This document shows positions 52,214 to 61,611 of a stretch of 64,000 nucleotides of DNA, piece after piece (within the stretch, counting starts at the first letter, position 1; each line of letters opens with the position of its first letter). Made by a program: the position numbers and the translations under genes. Below the pieces are notes generated by a model, which had not been told where the DNA came from, did not search any database, and saw only the letters and a list, made by a program, of their open reading frames with translations. The stretch is from Chloroflexi bacterium bin20 (GTDB taxonomy: Bacteria > Chloroflexota > Anaerolineae > Aggregatilineales > Phototrophicaceae): NCBI GenBank assembly GCA_002238485.1, contig MPMG01000007.1:62001-126000 (forward strand). The letters are read 5' to 3'.

Positions 52214-53188
52214 CTAGAGCGTCAACACGATTTTGCCCTGTGCGCGCCGTTCCATCAGCATACGCAGCGCCTGGTCCGCTTCGTCCAGCGTGAAACTCTG
52301 CTGGATATGCGGGTGCAGCTGCCCGGCCGCGTGCCAGGCTTGCAGTTGCGCAATCGAATCGCCTGCGACAGCCAGATCATGTTCCCAGTATGCGCCCCAA
52401 TAGACCCCCACCAGCGACGCATTTTTCAGCAGTGCGATATTGGCAGGCAGCGCGGGAATCCGCCCGCTTGCGAAGCCAATGACCAGATAACGCCCTTCCC
52501 AGGCGATGCGCCGGACAGCCTGGTCAAATTGATCGCCGCCGACGGGATCAAAGATCACATCTGCGCCGCGCCCTTCTGTCAAGTCAATGATGCGGTCGCG
52601 CAAACTTTCGCTGCTGTAATTGATCCCTTCTGTCGCGCCATAATGTTGCGCCAGCGCCAGCTTTTCGTCCGTGCTGGCCGCGGCAATCACGCGCGCGCCC
52701 AGCAGCGACCCGAGCTCGACAGCCGCCAAACCCACGCCACCGGCCGCGCCCAGCACCAGCAAGGTCTCGCCAGCTTGCATGCGACCGCGCTGCACGAGAG
52801 CCACATGCGCCGTGCCATAGACCAGGGCGAATCCCGCGCCGACTTCATCGGGCATCGAGTCAGTCAAGGGCAAGGGCGCGCTCGCCGGCACGACGACTTC
52901 TTCTGCGAAGCCGCCATAAGGCAATATCGCCATCACGCGCTCACCGAGCCGAGACGACTCGACGCCTGCGCCAACTTCGATGATCTCGCCGGCGATTTCC
53001 AAGCCCGGGCTGAAAGGCAGCCGCGGCTTTAGTTGATACAAACCCTGCACCAGCAGCACATCGGGGAAATTGACGCCAGCTGCTCGTACACGAATCTTGA
53101 CTTGCCCCGCGCCGACAACCGGTGATGGCAGATCGGCGACGACCAGCGACTCGGGCGCGCCGTGTTCTGTGCAGAGGACAGCTCGCAC
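52214..53188 (-). CDS. zinc-independent MDR-type quinone oxidoreductase
   Basis: A 324-residue NADPH-binding medium-chain dehydrogenase of the quinone-reductase group. The catalytic-fold part has GVNFPDVLLVQGLYQ and AGETLLVLGAAGGVGLAAV, the dinucleotide loop. VIAAASTDEKLALAQHYGA follows. No Cys/His zinc pattern is seen. GTG at 53188 is the start, one base after the M42 stop. It reduces quinones or enones. Confidence 0.9.
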   Translation of the reverse strand: MRAVLCTEHGAPESLVVADLPSPVVGAGQVKIRVRAAGVNFPDVLLVQGLYQLKPRLPFSPGLEIAGEIIEVGAGVESSRLGERVMAILPYGGFAEEVVVPASAPLPLTDSMPDEVGAGFALVYGTAHVALVQRGRMQAGETLLVLGAAGGVGLAAVELGSLLGARVIAAASTDEKLALAQHYGATEGINYSSESLRDRIIDLTEGRGADVIFDPVGGDQFDQAVRRIAWEGRYLVIGFASGRIPALPANIALLKNASLVGVYWGAYWEHDLAVAGDSIAQLQAWHAAGQLHPHIQQSFTLDEADQALRMLMERRAQGKIVLTL

Positions 53189-53189
53189 G

Positions 53190-54164
53190 TTAAAGCTCGA
53201 TCGGGTTGGCGAGCAAGCCCGTCAGCAAGTCGATGCACGCGCGCGCATCGCCCATATCGACCGTCTCGCTGGTGGTGTGCAGGTAGCGAGTCGGGATGGA
53301 TATGCAGCCACTGGGCACGCCGGCCTGGGTCAGCTGAATGGCCGAGGCGTCTGTCGTGCCGCCCGCCAGCAATTCCAGCTGATAAGGGATGCCATCGGCT
53401 TCGCAGCGGGCGATCATCCAGTTTTTGATGGCGACTGGAACGACCAAGCCAGGATCCTGCACTTTGATTGCGGCGCCCCCACCCAGCTTGACGAGCATCT
53501 TGCGTCCGCGGATCTCGTCGCCGCTGCCAGTCACATCAATGGCGATGCCGATATCGGGCTGCACACCTTGTGCCGCGGTTTTGGCGCCTCGCAAGCCGAC
53601 TTCTTCTTGCACGGTGAAGGCAAAGTAGCATTCATTTGGCGTCGATCTGTCGAGCTTGCGCATGGCTTCAATCGCGACCACGCAGCCGATGCGGTCGTCC
53701 AGCGATTTGGCGACGATCCGTTCGCCGCGCAGCTGCATCTCGCGCATGAAGCCGGCTGGCTGCCCGACTCGCGTGGCGCTGCCGTTGCCATCTTGCACAT
53801 CAATATAAAAGTCGCCCAGCGATTTGCCGCCGCCATTTTGCACCGCGATGACGCCGATTGTGCCGTCTTCAAAGAGTACGCGATTGCCATTGAGCGTGTC
53901 GTTGCGCAAGCCGCCCAGGCTGCTGAAGCGCAGGTAGCCACTCTCTGGCTCTTGATAATTGGCCATTAAGCCAATCTCGTCCATGTGCGCCGCAACCAGC
54001 GCTTTTACCCCGCCACTGCCCACGCGGCAGATCAAGTTGCCCAAGCCGTCGGTCCAGATTTCGTCCGCCAACCCGCGCGCCTCGTCATGGATCATCTCGC
54101 GGATGCGATGCTCATAGCCGGGCGGTCCCCAGCATTCGACCAGTTTCTTCGTCAGTTCCTTCAC
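53190..54164 (-). CDS. M42 family aminopeptidase
   Basis: A 324-residue metallo-aminopeptidase of the FrvX/CelM group. Metal-site motifs are AHMDEIGLM, KSLDDRIGC, VQEEVGLRGA and TTSETVDMGDA with the Asp/His/Glu ligands in the normal order. It releases N-terminal residues from peptides. Such proteins often form large self-compartmentalising complexes. It precedes the MDR gene by one base and so is probably cotranscribed. Confidence 0.92.
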   Translation of the reverse strand: MKELTKKLVECWGPPGYEHRIREMIHDEARGLADEIWTDGLGNLICRVGSGGVKALVAAHMDEIGLMANYQEPESGYLRFSSLGGLRNDTLNGNRVLFEDGTIGVIAVQNGGGKSLGDFYIDVQDGNGSATRVGQPAGFMREMQLRGERIVAKSLDDRIGCVVAIEAMRKLDRSTPNECYFAFTVQEEVGLRGAKTAAQGVQPDIGIAIDVTGSGDEIRGRKMLVKLGGGAAIKVQDPGLVVPVAIKNWMIARCEADGIPYQLELLAGGTTDASAIQLTQAGVPSGCISIPTRYLHTTSETVDMGDARACIDLLTGLLANPIEL

Positions 54165-54201
54165 AGCTGTGCTCCTACTCTGTCATTCGTATTGCAGTCG
54201 A

Positions 54202-55557
54202 TCATCCCGCCGTTCTTGCTTCCAGGCGCATGGGCAAGCCATCGCGCGGGTACATGGTAATCAACGCCGCGGGCTTGATTTCTACGCCTTCGAGCAGCCG
54301 TAGCTGATAGCGCTGGGCGATCGCCGCCAGCAGCAAGTTGGCTTCCATGGTGGCAAAGCTGTTGCCAATGCAAATGCGCGGACCAGCGGCGAAAGGCACA
54401 TAGGCATATTTGTGTCGGTTTTCGATCTCCGGGTCTGCCCAGCGTTCGGGCATGAAATCGTTGGGCTGCTTCCAGTGCTCGGGATGGCGATGCAGCAGGT
54501 AGATCATGACTTGGGCAGTGGTGCCGCGCGGCATGGGATAACCGCAAACTTCTGTGTCTTCGCTGGCGGTGCGGCTGACCGACCAGACAGCTGGCATGAG
54601 GCGCAATGCTTCTTTGATCACCATGTCGGCATAGGGCAGGCTGCGCAGGTCTTCCAGCTTGGGCGCGCGTCCAGCCAGCACAGAATCCAGCTCGGCGTGC
54701 AGGTTGGCTTCGACCTCGGGATGCTGCGCCAACAGCCACCAAGTCCAATTGAGCGTATTGGCAGTGGTTTCGTGCCCAGCCAGGAAGAGCGTAACCGCTT
54801 CGTCACGCGCTTGCAGGTCGGTCATGCGCTCGCCATCGGCATCTTCTGCCAGCAGCAGCATAGAAAGCAGGTCGCCACGGTCTTCGCCGGTTTTGCGCCG
54901 GTCGTTGATGAAGCCATAGACGATCTTGTTGAGCGCCTCGTTGGCGCGCCACGAACGCAGCCGCAGCGGCGTGGGAATCCAGTGCGGCAGGATGCTGGCG
55001 GTGTTGTTGGCTTGCTGCACAACCGCGACGGCTCTTTTGACTTGGCTGACTGTGCTCGAGGCATCGGCGTCAAAGAGCGTGCGCGCCACAATGTTCAACG
55101 TCAATTCCATCATCTCATCATCGACATCGACAACCGCGCCATCATGCCAGCCCTCCAGGCGTTGCAACGTATAGTCGACCATGGTATCGGCGTAGGCATG
55201 GACGCGTATGGCATGAAAAGCCGGCGCCACCAAGCGTCGCTGTCGCTTCCAGAATTCGCCATTGCTGGTCACCAGTCCCTCGCCCATAAAACGCGCCAGC
55301 CCCGACTTCCTGCTGGTGTAGGCAGGTCCCTTGATGAAGATCTTCGATTGACGCACAAATAGCTCATAAGCCATGTCGGGATTGGCAACCGAATAATTGT
55401 GCGTATCGCCAATCAGGTAATGCCAGACATCGCCATAGGTTTCCATCCAGCGCGTAACATAGCCCAAAGGGTCTTTGAAAAACTTGCGATAGAAGAGGTA
55501 ATTCTGCCATTTGCCTTCGCCCATCTCGGTGGGACCTGGCGGGAATTCGCTGGGCAT
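54202..55557 (-). CDS. cytochrome P450
   Basis: A 451-residue class-I-like soluble P450; no membrane anchor is present. The oxygen-activation motif AGHETTANTLNW, the ExxR motif KEALRLMP and the PERW motif are visible. The heme-binding Cys is C396 in FAAGPRICIGNSFA. No ferredoxin or reductase gene is next to it. It hydroxylates an unknown substrate; fatty acid or terpene cannot be separated. Confidence 0.93.
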   Translation of the reverse strand: MPSEFPPGPTEMGEGKWQNYLFYRKFFKDPLGYVTRWMETYGDVWHYLIGDTHNYSVANPDMAYELFVRQSKIFIKGPAYTSRKSGLARFMGEGLVTSNGEFWKRQRRLVAPAFHAIRVHAYADTMVDYTLQRLEGWHDGAVVDVDDEMMELTLNIVARTLFDADASSTVSQVKRAVAVVQQANNTASILPHWIPTPLRLRSWRANEALNKIVYGFINDRRKTGEDRGDLLSMLLLAEDADGERMTDLQARDEAVTLFLAGHETTANTLNWTWWLLAQHPEVEANLHAELDSVLAGRAPKLEDLRSLPYADMVIKEALRLMPAVWSVSRTASEDTEVCGYPMPRGTTAQVMIYLLHRHPEHWKQPNDFMPERWADPEIENRHKYAYVPFAAGPRICIGNSFATMEANLLLAAIAQRYQLRLLEGVEIKPAALITMYPRDGLPMRLEARTAG

Positions 55558-55699
55558 CTGCGCATCCTTGCTCCGTGTGCATACCCCGCATTATACACGA
55601 AGTCGCGCGGTCTTTGGGCGCGTGCTGCGACCTCTCGTTAATCTGGTCTCGAGAGAGATGTTACCTCTGCGCTTCAAACAGGCTTTGCGGTTCTCCCCT

Positions 55700-55736
55700 T
55701 CCGCCATTTGCCATCCGCAGGCGACTTCGGCATAAT
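55700..55736 (+). repeat. 37-bp direct repeat, left copy, acting as promoter
   Basis: An exact copy of 57412-57448. TTGCCA and CATAAT are 17 bases apart, so the repeat itself can drive the methyltransferase gene 33 bases downstream. It may be the duplicated target of an insertion. Confidence 0.9.
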
Positions 55737-55768
55737 GATGATGATCAACACAAAGGGCTGGATTGCGC

Positions 55769-57385
55769 ATGAACAAGCTCTACTACGGTGACTGCCTGAC
55801 GATTATGCGGGAGAAGATGACTCCCCAGAGCGTAGATATCGTCTATCTTGACCCACCGTTCAATTCCAACGAAGACTACAACGCCATTTACAAGGATGAA
55901 ACGGGACGCCCTTTGCCCGACCAGGTGGAGGCGTACACCGATACATGGGAACTGGATGAAGCGCGCGCTTGGACTATCCAACAAATGCCCGTGATTCTTA
56001 GTGAGCACGGAGTTAATGGACACAACGCCGATTTTCTCTCCACTCTTCTCAGCGGACTGAGCAGTACACTTCCTGATATGGCAGCATACCTGGCTTACAT
56101 GACCGAGCGTCTGCTGTGGATTCGGCGAATGATGAAGCCCACTGCCGGTGTCTTCCTGCACTGTGACGACACAGCAAGCCACTACTTAAAAATCGTAATG
56201 GATGTGATCTTTGGCGCGCAGAATTACCGAAACGAGATCACATGGAAACGGAGACAAGACCGGCATAACCTTGCCAGGAAGACTCTGGGGCGAACAGTTG
56301 ACACGATCTTTTGGTACGGCATGTCGCCCGACCATAAGTACAACGCGCAATACCTGCCTTACTCGCCAGAATATATCAGGTCCGCATACAGGCACACGGA
56401 CAGTCGTGGCACTTACCGTCTTCTTCCTTGCACAAATGAGTCTGGCGGCAACAAGATCTACGAGTTCCGCGGTGTCAGTAGAGCCTGGCGATTCAAGCCA
56501 TCCAGAATGCAAGAAATGTACGACGCAGATATGCTTGTTCAGGCGCGACCTGGTTCGCCGTTTCAATACAAGAAGTATCTGGACGATGCCAAAGGCATAA
56601 AGCTGGATAACTTGTGGGTCGATATTCCTGGCGCGCGTGGCAACGAGCGATTGGGCTACCCTACGCAAAAGCCAGTTGCATTGCTTGAACGCATCATAGA
56701 AGCAGGGAGCAATAAAGGAGACCTTGTCTTTGACCCTTTCTGTGGTTGCGCGACAACCATTGAAGCTGCGAGCAAACTGAACCGTCGCTGGATTGGAATC
56801 GACATCACGATCCACGCCATCAAGCGTGTGGCACGGCGACGTCTGCAAGACCGATTGCATCTGACATTGGGCAAAGATTATGTTATTGAAGGCGTCCCGC
56901 AGAATTGGGAAGGCGCATTTGAACTATGGAATCAAGACACCTACCAATTTCAGAAGTGGTGCGTGGAGCAGGTCGAAGGCTTTGTCAATGTCAAGAAGAC
57001 TGCTGATGATGGAATCGATGGGCGCATCTACTTTGCGATGCCCGGCGAGGCGGTCTTGCAGAGCATGGCGTTGGAAGTAAAAGGCGGCGAAAACCTAAGC
57101 ATCAATCATGTGCGCCAAATGAAAAGTGTGTTGATGTTCGACAATGTGCAAATGGCAGGACTAATTACCTTGCGCGAGCCAGGCAAGCAACAGATGAAAA
57201 ATTTCCGTCAGACGATGGCAATGGCAGGACATGTCGAGATTGATGGCAAGGTCTACCCCCGCATTCAATTGCTAACAGTTGCCCAGATTCTGGACGGCGC
57301 ACGATTTGCCATGCCCAGCCCCGCTGGACGCACGGCATCTGGTTATGATTCCGACCTGTGGAATGTGCCTCATAGCCAATCTTAG
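55769..57385 (+). CDS. DNA methyltransferase fused to PD-(D/E)xK nuclease-like domain
   Basis: A 538-residue protein. Residues 1-370 form a beta-class methyltransferase with motif IV IVYLDPPFNSN (D28-P-P-F) before the SAM motif I FDPFCGCATTIEAA (D322), which is the right order for N6-adenine or N4-cytosine action. A target-recognition-like stretch lies between them. Residues about 395-538 have a restriction-endonuclease-like core: DGIDGRIYF (D417) then ALEVKGG (E436-V-K438). This would make it a single-chain restriction-modification enzyme. The start is ATG 55769 with AAAGGG upstream; TTG 55763 is possible. It seems less GC-rich than its neighbours and sits between exact 37-bp repeats. Confidence 0.88.
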   Translation: MNKLYYGDCLTIMREKMTPQSVDIVYLDPPFNSNEDYNAIYKDETGRPLPDQVEAYTDTWELDEARAWTIQQMPVILSEHGVNGHNADFLSTLLSGLSSTLPDMAAYLAYMTERLLWIRRMMKPTAGVFLHCDDTASHYLKIVMDVIFGAQNYRNEITWKRRQDRHNLARKTLGRTVDTIFWYGMSPDHKYNAQYLPYSPEYIRSAYRHTDSRGTYRLLPCTNESGGNKIYEFRGVSRAWRFKPSRMQEMYDADMLVQARPGSPFQYKKYLDDAKGIKLDNLWVDIPGARGNERLGYPTQKPVALLERIIEAGSNKGDLVFDPFCGCATTIEAASKLNRRWIGIDITIHAIKRVARRRLQDRLHLTLGKDYVIEGVPQNWEGAFELWNQDTYQFQKWCVEQVEGFVNVKKTADDGIDGRIYFAMPGEAVLQSMALEVKGGENLSINHVRQMKSVLMFDNVQMAGLITLREPGKQQMKNFRQTMAMAGHVEIDGKVYPRIQLLTVAQILDGARFAMPSPAGRTASGYDSDLWNVPHSQS

Positions 57386-57411
57386 TTGACGCCAAGAATT
57401 GCTCACTCCCA

Positions 57412-57448
57412 TCCGCCATTTGCCATCCGCAGGCGACTTCGGCATAAT
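57412..57448 (+). repeat. 37-bp direct repeat, right copy, promoter of ribulokinase gene
   Basis: Exact match to 55700-55736. It reads TTGCCA-N17-CATAAT, with the kinase ATG 36 bases on. It was probably the original promoter here. Confidence 0.9.
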
Positions 57449-57483
57449 CGCGCCAGCAATCCACTCAGCTGACAGGCGCGCGC

Positions 57484-59142
57484 ATGTATACAATCGGATT
57501 GGACTTTGGGACGCTTTCTGGACGAGCTGTACTGGTCGACACGCGCGATGGCAGCGAGATCGCCGAGGCGGTATTCGATTATCCACATGGCGTCATGGAC
57601 AGCCAGCTGCCCTCGGGCACAAAGCTGCCACCCGACTGGGCCCTGCAGCATCCGCAAGATTATATCGATGTCTTGGGCCACACAGTGCCGGCCGTGCTGC
57701 GACAAAGCGGCATCGACTCGGCCGATGTCGTGGGCATCGCCATTGACTTCACCGCCAGCACACCCATGCCCACCACCAGCGATGGCAGGCCCCTCTGCTA
57801 TCTGCCCGAGCTGATTGACGAGCCGCATGCCTATATCAAGCTGTGGAAGCATCACGCCGCCCAGCGCCAGGCCGACCACATCAACGAAACCGCCCGCCAA
57901 ATGGGCGAAAGCTGGCTGCCTCGTTATGGCGGCAAGATCTCTTCCGAATGGTTTTTCAGCAAGCTGCTGCAGATCTTGCAAGAGCGCCCGGATATCTATG
58001 CCAAAATCGACCGCTTTGTTGAAGCCGCCGATTGGGTCATCTGGCAGCTGACCGGCACAGAAACGCGCAATACTTGCACAGCCGGCTACAAAGCCATGGT
58101 GCAAGATGGCGACTTCCCCAGCCGCGCTTATTTCAAAGCGCTGGACCCGGCTTTTGAACATGTCGTTGACGAAAAAGTCGGCCGCGAATTCGCCGAACTG
58201 GGCGACAAAGCTGGTGAATTGACTGCGCAGATGGCGGCGCTGACGGGCTTGCGAGCCGGCATTGCGGTGGCAGTTGCCAATGTAGACGCCCATGTTACCG
58301 CGCCGGCTGTCAAGGCGACCGACCCGGGCATCATGGTCATGGTCATGGGCACATCCTGTTGCCACATCCTGTCTGGCACGCAGCTGCAAGTGGTGGACGG
58401 TATGTGCGGCGTGGTCAAAGGCGGCATCATCCCGGGCCTCTATGGCTACGAAGCCGGTCAAAGCGCTGTGGGCGACATCTTCGCCTGGTTTGTGGATCAT
58501 GCTGTGCCGCCGGCGTATCACCGCGCGGCCGCGGATGCCAATCTCAATCTGCATGCCTACCTGGAGCGCGAAGCGGCGCAGCAAGCCGTTGGGCAGCATG
58601 GCTTGGTCGCTTTGGACTGGTGGAATGGCAACCGCAGCACCCTGGTCGATGTCGACCTGACCGGTCTGATGCTGGGCATGAACCTGGCAACGCGCGCGCC
58701 CGACATTTATCGCGCCTTGATCGAAGCAACCGCTTATGGCACGCGCGAGATCATCGACGCCTTTGATGCGCAAGGTATCGATGTGAATCAATTGGTTGCG
58801 GCGGGCGGCTTGCCCGAGAAGAATGCGCTGCTCTGCCAGATCTTTGCCGATGTGACGGGCCGTCCACTGAAGCTGGCGGGTTCTGCACAAGCGCCGGCGC
58901 TGGGCGCAGCCATGCACGCCGCTGTCGCCGCCGGCATCTACCCCGATATTCATGCCGCCGCCGAGAAAATGGGCAAGCTCAAAGACCAGGTTGTAAAGCC
59001 AATCGCCGAAAACCAGCGCCAGTATGACAAGCTCTTCGCTGAATACAAGACGCTCTACGACTATTTTGGGCGCGGCGCAAACGATGTGATGAAGCGCCTG
59101 AAAGCTATCAAATATGCTGCCTTGGGCGAAAGCCAATCCTAG
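57484..59142 (+). CDS. araB: ribulokinase (FGGY family)
   Basis: A 552-residue sugar kinase of the FGGY family, AraB type, that phosphorylates L-ribulose. IGLDFGTLSGRAVLVDTRDG is the ATP-phosphate loop. FTASTPMPTT with the preceding substrate strand, GTSCCHILSGTQ and the closing LVAAGGLPEKNALLCQIFADVTG carry the family signatures. Its length is close to that of bacterial AraB. It stands alone without araA or araD here, though dgoD and the sugar-type oxidoreductases show sugar-acid metabolism elsewhere. Its promoter is the right-hand 37-bp repeat. Confidence 0.9.
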   Translation: MYTIGLDFGTLSGRAVLVDTRDGSEIAEAVFDYPHGVMDSQLPSGTKLPPDWALQHPQDYIDVLGHTVPAVLRQSGIDSADVVGIAIDFTASTPMPTTSDGRPLCYLPELIDEPHAYIKLWKHHAAQRQADHINETARQMGESWLPRYGGKISSEWFFSKLLQILQERPDIYAKIDRFVEAADWVIWQLTGTETRNTCTAGYKAMVQDGDFPSRAYFKALDPAFEHVVDEKVGREFAELGDKAGELTAQMAALTGLRAGIAVAVANVDAHVTAPAVKATDPGIMVMVMGTSCCHILSGTQLQVVDGMCGVVKGGIIPGLYGYEAGQSAVGDIFAWFVDHAVPPAYHRAAADANLNLHAYLEREAAQQAVGQHGLVALDWWNGNRSTLVDVDLTGLMLGMNLATRAPDIYRALIEATAYGTREIIDAFDAQGIDVNQLVAAGGLPEKNALLCQIFADVTGRPLKLAGSAQAPALGAAMHAAVAAGIYPDIHAAAEKMGKLKDQVVKPIAENQRQYDKLFAEYKTLYDYFGRGANDVMKRLKAIKYAALGESQS

Positions 59143-59244
59143 TAATAATGTACAAAGTTGCCGCTGGCGGCACACCACAGACTGGCGCCTGGACGCTGAC
59201 AACTGCTTTTATCATGACGAATCCGCGAGCGAATTCCCGCGCCT

Positions 59245-59307
59245 TGTAAGAATTAACCAAAACAATGGCTGCAAATTGGGGTACTATTGTTCTACAGACT
59301 TCTTACA
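59245..59307. repeat. inverted TGTAAGAA pair upstream of amt
   Basis: TGTAAGAA (59245-59252) and TTCTTACA (59300-59307) are perfect inverted arms separated by 47 bases. They may be an operator pair for the ammonium transporter gene. Confidence 0.35.
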
Positions 59308-59370
59308 GACAGCCGTAGACTAGGCGCACATCGCATTTAGCAGCGACTGCGACCGCATGGAGGGCTGACC

Positions 59371-60780
59371 GTGAACAAAAGAAAGTTCGTCTACCGACTA
59401 ATTTCCATATTCATCGGAGTAAGCATTCTCTACAGCTTCGGCTTTGGCACAATCGCACAAGACGATCCCCCCGCCGAAGAAGCCACCGCAGTCGAGACGG
59501 TTGAAATGACCGCTGGCGACGCCTACGCAAAGGCGGAAGAAGTACAAAACAACCTCGACCATGTCTGGATTTTGCTGGCGGGCTTCTTGGTCTTCTTCAT
59601 GCAGGCCGGCTTTGCCATGCTGGAAGGTGGCATGATCCGCGAAACGGGTGTGGTTAACTCGCTTGCGGAAAACTTCATGGACGCCTGCGTCACCGGCATC
59701 GTCTTCTTCATCGTTGGCTTCGGCATCGCCTTTGGCAGCGCAGAAAGCAGCGGCTTCTTCCCTCAGGTAGAGCTGTTCCTGGGCGGCGCGACAGGGGCGG
59801 GCGAGGGAGATGGCTCGCTGTTTGTGAACTTCTTCTTCCAGTTCGCGTTTGCGGGCGCGGCGGCGACCATTGCCACGGGCGCCATGGCCGAGCGGACAAA
59901 TTTCGTCGGCAAGCTGATCTACAGCGCGATCCTGGGCGCTGTCATCTATCCGGTGGTCGTATTCTGGACCTGGGGCGGTGGCTGGCTCACAGAGCAGGGC
60001 TTCGTTGATTTCGCTGGTTCGACCATCGTACACATGACCGGCGGCGTCGTGGCGCTTGTCGGCGCATATATGCTGGGTCCCCGCGCTGGACGAGTCTTCG
60101 GGCGTCCGCCAGCGGCATCCAACCTGGCGATCGCCGCTATGGGCACATTCATCTTGTGGTTCGGCTGGTATGGCTTCAATGTCGGCTCAACGCTGGGCGC
60201 GGGCGATGTCAATCAACTCGGATTAGTCGCTGTGAATACCACGCTGGCTGCCACGGCTGGCGCGCTTGGGGCGATGTTCCACACCTATTTCGTCACCAAG
60301 ACCTGGAATGTCAGTTTTATCTTGAACGGCTCATTGGCAGGCCTGGTCGCCATTACCGCAGGCTGCGCATTTGTCACGCCGATAAGCGCAGTGATCATTG
60401 GCGCGCTGGCTGGCGTTGTCTTGGTCATCTCGATAGGCGTGGTCGAATCGCTGAAGATCGACGATGCGGTGGGCGCATTCTCGGTGCATGGCGCTTGCGG
60501 GGCATTCGGTACGCTGATGATCGGCATAGTCGGGTCTTCGGCTCTCGGCGCGCCGAGCCTCTTTGACGGCGGCTCACTGGATCTGCTGGGAGCTCAGGTT
60601 ATAGGCGTGGTCGGCGTTGCCATTTGGGTTGGCGTCACCAGCTTTATCATGTTTGGCGTGCTGAACCGCCTGAATGTCCTGCATGTGGATCCAGAAGCCG
60701 ATCGCATCGGCATTGATGCCTACGAACACCACGCATCGGTTTGGCCCAATGTGCTGCCCCTGCGTGAAGAGGACGAATAG
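59371..60780 (+). CDS. amt: ammonium transporter
   Basis: A 469-residue Amt-family channel with 11 membrane segments. A signal peptide-like first helix (to about residue 28) precedes a Glu-rich linker and the Amt core. The twin-His pore is given by the His of STIVHMTGG and the His of FSVHGACG. MLEGGMIRETGVVN, an altered form of the usual motif near the first core helices, and NGSLAGLVAITAGCAFV are other landmarks. It has no cytoplasmic PII-binding tail of note. GTG at 59371 is preceded by GGAGGG. No glnB gene is adjacent. Confidence 0.93.
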   Translation: MNKRKFVYRLISIFIGVSILYSFGFGTIAQDDPPAEEATAVETVEMTAGDAYAKAEEVQNNLDHVWILLAGFLVFFMQAGFAMLEGGMIRETGVVNSLAENFMDACVTGIVFFIVGFGIAFGSAESSGFFPQVELFLGGATGAGEGDGSLFVNFFFQFAFAGAAATIATGAMAERTNFVGKLIYSAILGAVIYPVVVFWTWGGGWLTEQGFVDFAGSTIVHMTGGVVALVGAYMLGPRAGRVFGRPPAASNLAIAAMGTFILWFGWYGFNVGSTLGAGDVNQLGLVAVNTTLAATAGALGAMFHTYFVTKTWNVSFILNGSLAGLVAITAGCAFVTPISAVIIGALAGVVLVISIGVVESLKIDDAVGAFSVHGACGAFGTLMIGIVGSSALGAPSLFDGGSLDLLGAQVIGVVGVAIWVGVTSFIMFGVLNRLNVLHVDPEADRIGIDAYEHHASVWPNVLPLREEDE

Positions 60781-60806
60781 TCCGCTGACGACAAATCAAT
60801 ATCCAG

Positions 60807-60838
60807 AGGCGATCCAAATGGGTCGCCTTTTTTGTTTT
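60807..60838 (+). terminator. Rho-independent terminator of amt
   Basis: AGGCGATCC / GGGTCGCCT form a stem with an AAAT loop, followed by TTTTTGTTTT. Confidence 0.85.
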
Positions 60839-60853
60839 CCATTTTACGCATAA

Positions 60854-61303
60854 TTACAGGTAGTCGCTGTCCAGCCAGATGGTCACAGGACCATCGTTGT
60901 GAATTTCGACTTGCATATATGCGCCAAACACGCCCTGCTGAACAAGTTGCACGCCAGCCACGGCCAGGCAATCGGCAAAGTGGCGCACCAGCGGCTCAGC
61001 CAGTTCTGGTTGTGCGGCGGCGATGTAACTGGGCCGGCGGCCCCTTCGCGCATCGGCATAAAGCGTGAATTGCGATACCACCAGCGCGCCGCCACTCACA
61101 TCCAGCAGCGACAGGTTCATCTTGCCCCCCGCATCGCTGAAGACGCGCAGGTTGGCTGTCTTCTCTGCCAGTCGCCGGGCGGTCTCTTCTGTGTCGTCCT
61201 TCGTCACGCCGACCAGGGCCACCAATCCAGGACCGATTGCGCCGTTCATCCTGCCATCGACGCTGACAGACGCGCTGCGGACTCGCTGCAAGAGGACACG
61301 CAT
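60854..61303 (-). CDS. dtd: D-aminoacyl-tRNA deacylase
   Basis: A 149-residue enzyme that removes D-amino acids from mischarged tRNA. The signature pairs are SQFTLY (Ser-Gln motif) and NDGPVT (the Asn-x-Gly-Pro-x-Thr motif), with [17 protein letters not shown] at the start. The full family length is present. It is convergent with amt beyond the terminator and sits 16 bases after a small unknown gene on the same strand. Confidence 0.95.
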   Translation of the reverse strand: MRVLLQRVRSASVSVDGRMNGAIGPGLVALVGVTKDDTEETARRLAEKTANLRVFSDAGGKMNLSLLDVSGGALVVSQFTLYADARRGRRPSYIAAAQPELAEPLVRHFADCLAVAGVQLVQQGVFGAYMQVEIHNDGPVTIWLDSDYL

Positions 61304-61319
61304 CGTGTTGGCCCTTTCT

Positions 61320-61610
61320 CTACGCGCGCTGGTTGAGAATCTGCATCACGCGCAGCAGGAAGGCTTTGCAGCAAGTATCGACATGGTAGCGCAGGTCCAT
61401 CTGCTCTGTCGCGCGGTCATATACGCCGCTGATGGTGAACTTGGGTGCGCTGCCGTGTTCGCCGCAAATGACAGTCGCAAACTTGCGCCGCAGGGCATCG
61501 CCAGCCGAACGTCGCGTGCCGGCAAACATCAACTCCAGCTCGGTCGAATCCAGAAAGGCATCGGGCTGCTCGTCTCCCTCGGCGCGCAGGTCGAATACGA
61601 TTTGCAGCAT
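61320..61610 (-). CDS. small conserved-looking protein, unknown
   Basis: A 96-residue soluble protein with no recognised domain. The pattern is beta/alpha ([30 protein letters not shown]). Two consecutive Cys residues lie near residue 79. It starts one base after the VOC gene's stop and is followed by dtd, so the three are probably in one operon. Confidence 0.55.
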   Translation of the reverse strand: MLQIVFDLRAEGDEQPDAFLDSTELELMFAGTRRSAGDALRRKFATVICGEHGSAPKFTISGVYDRATEQMDLRYHVDTCCKAFLLRVMQILNQRA

Positions 61611-61611
61611 G

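Noticed and set aside
57403..59202. 599-codon frame on the minus strand over the ribulokinase gene
   Set aside because: Shadow of a well-conserved FGGY kinase; the product matches nothing and begins outside any promoter-like sequence.
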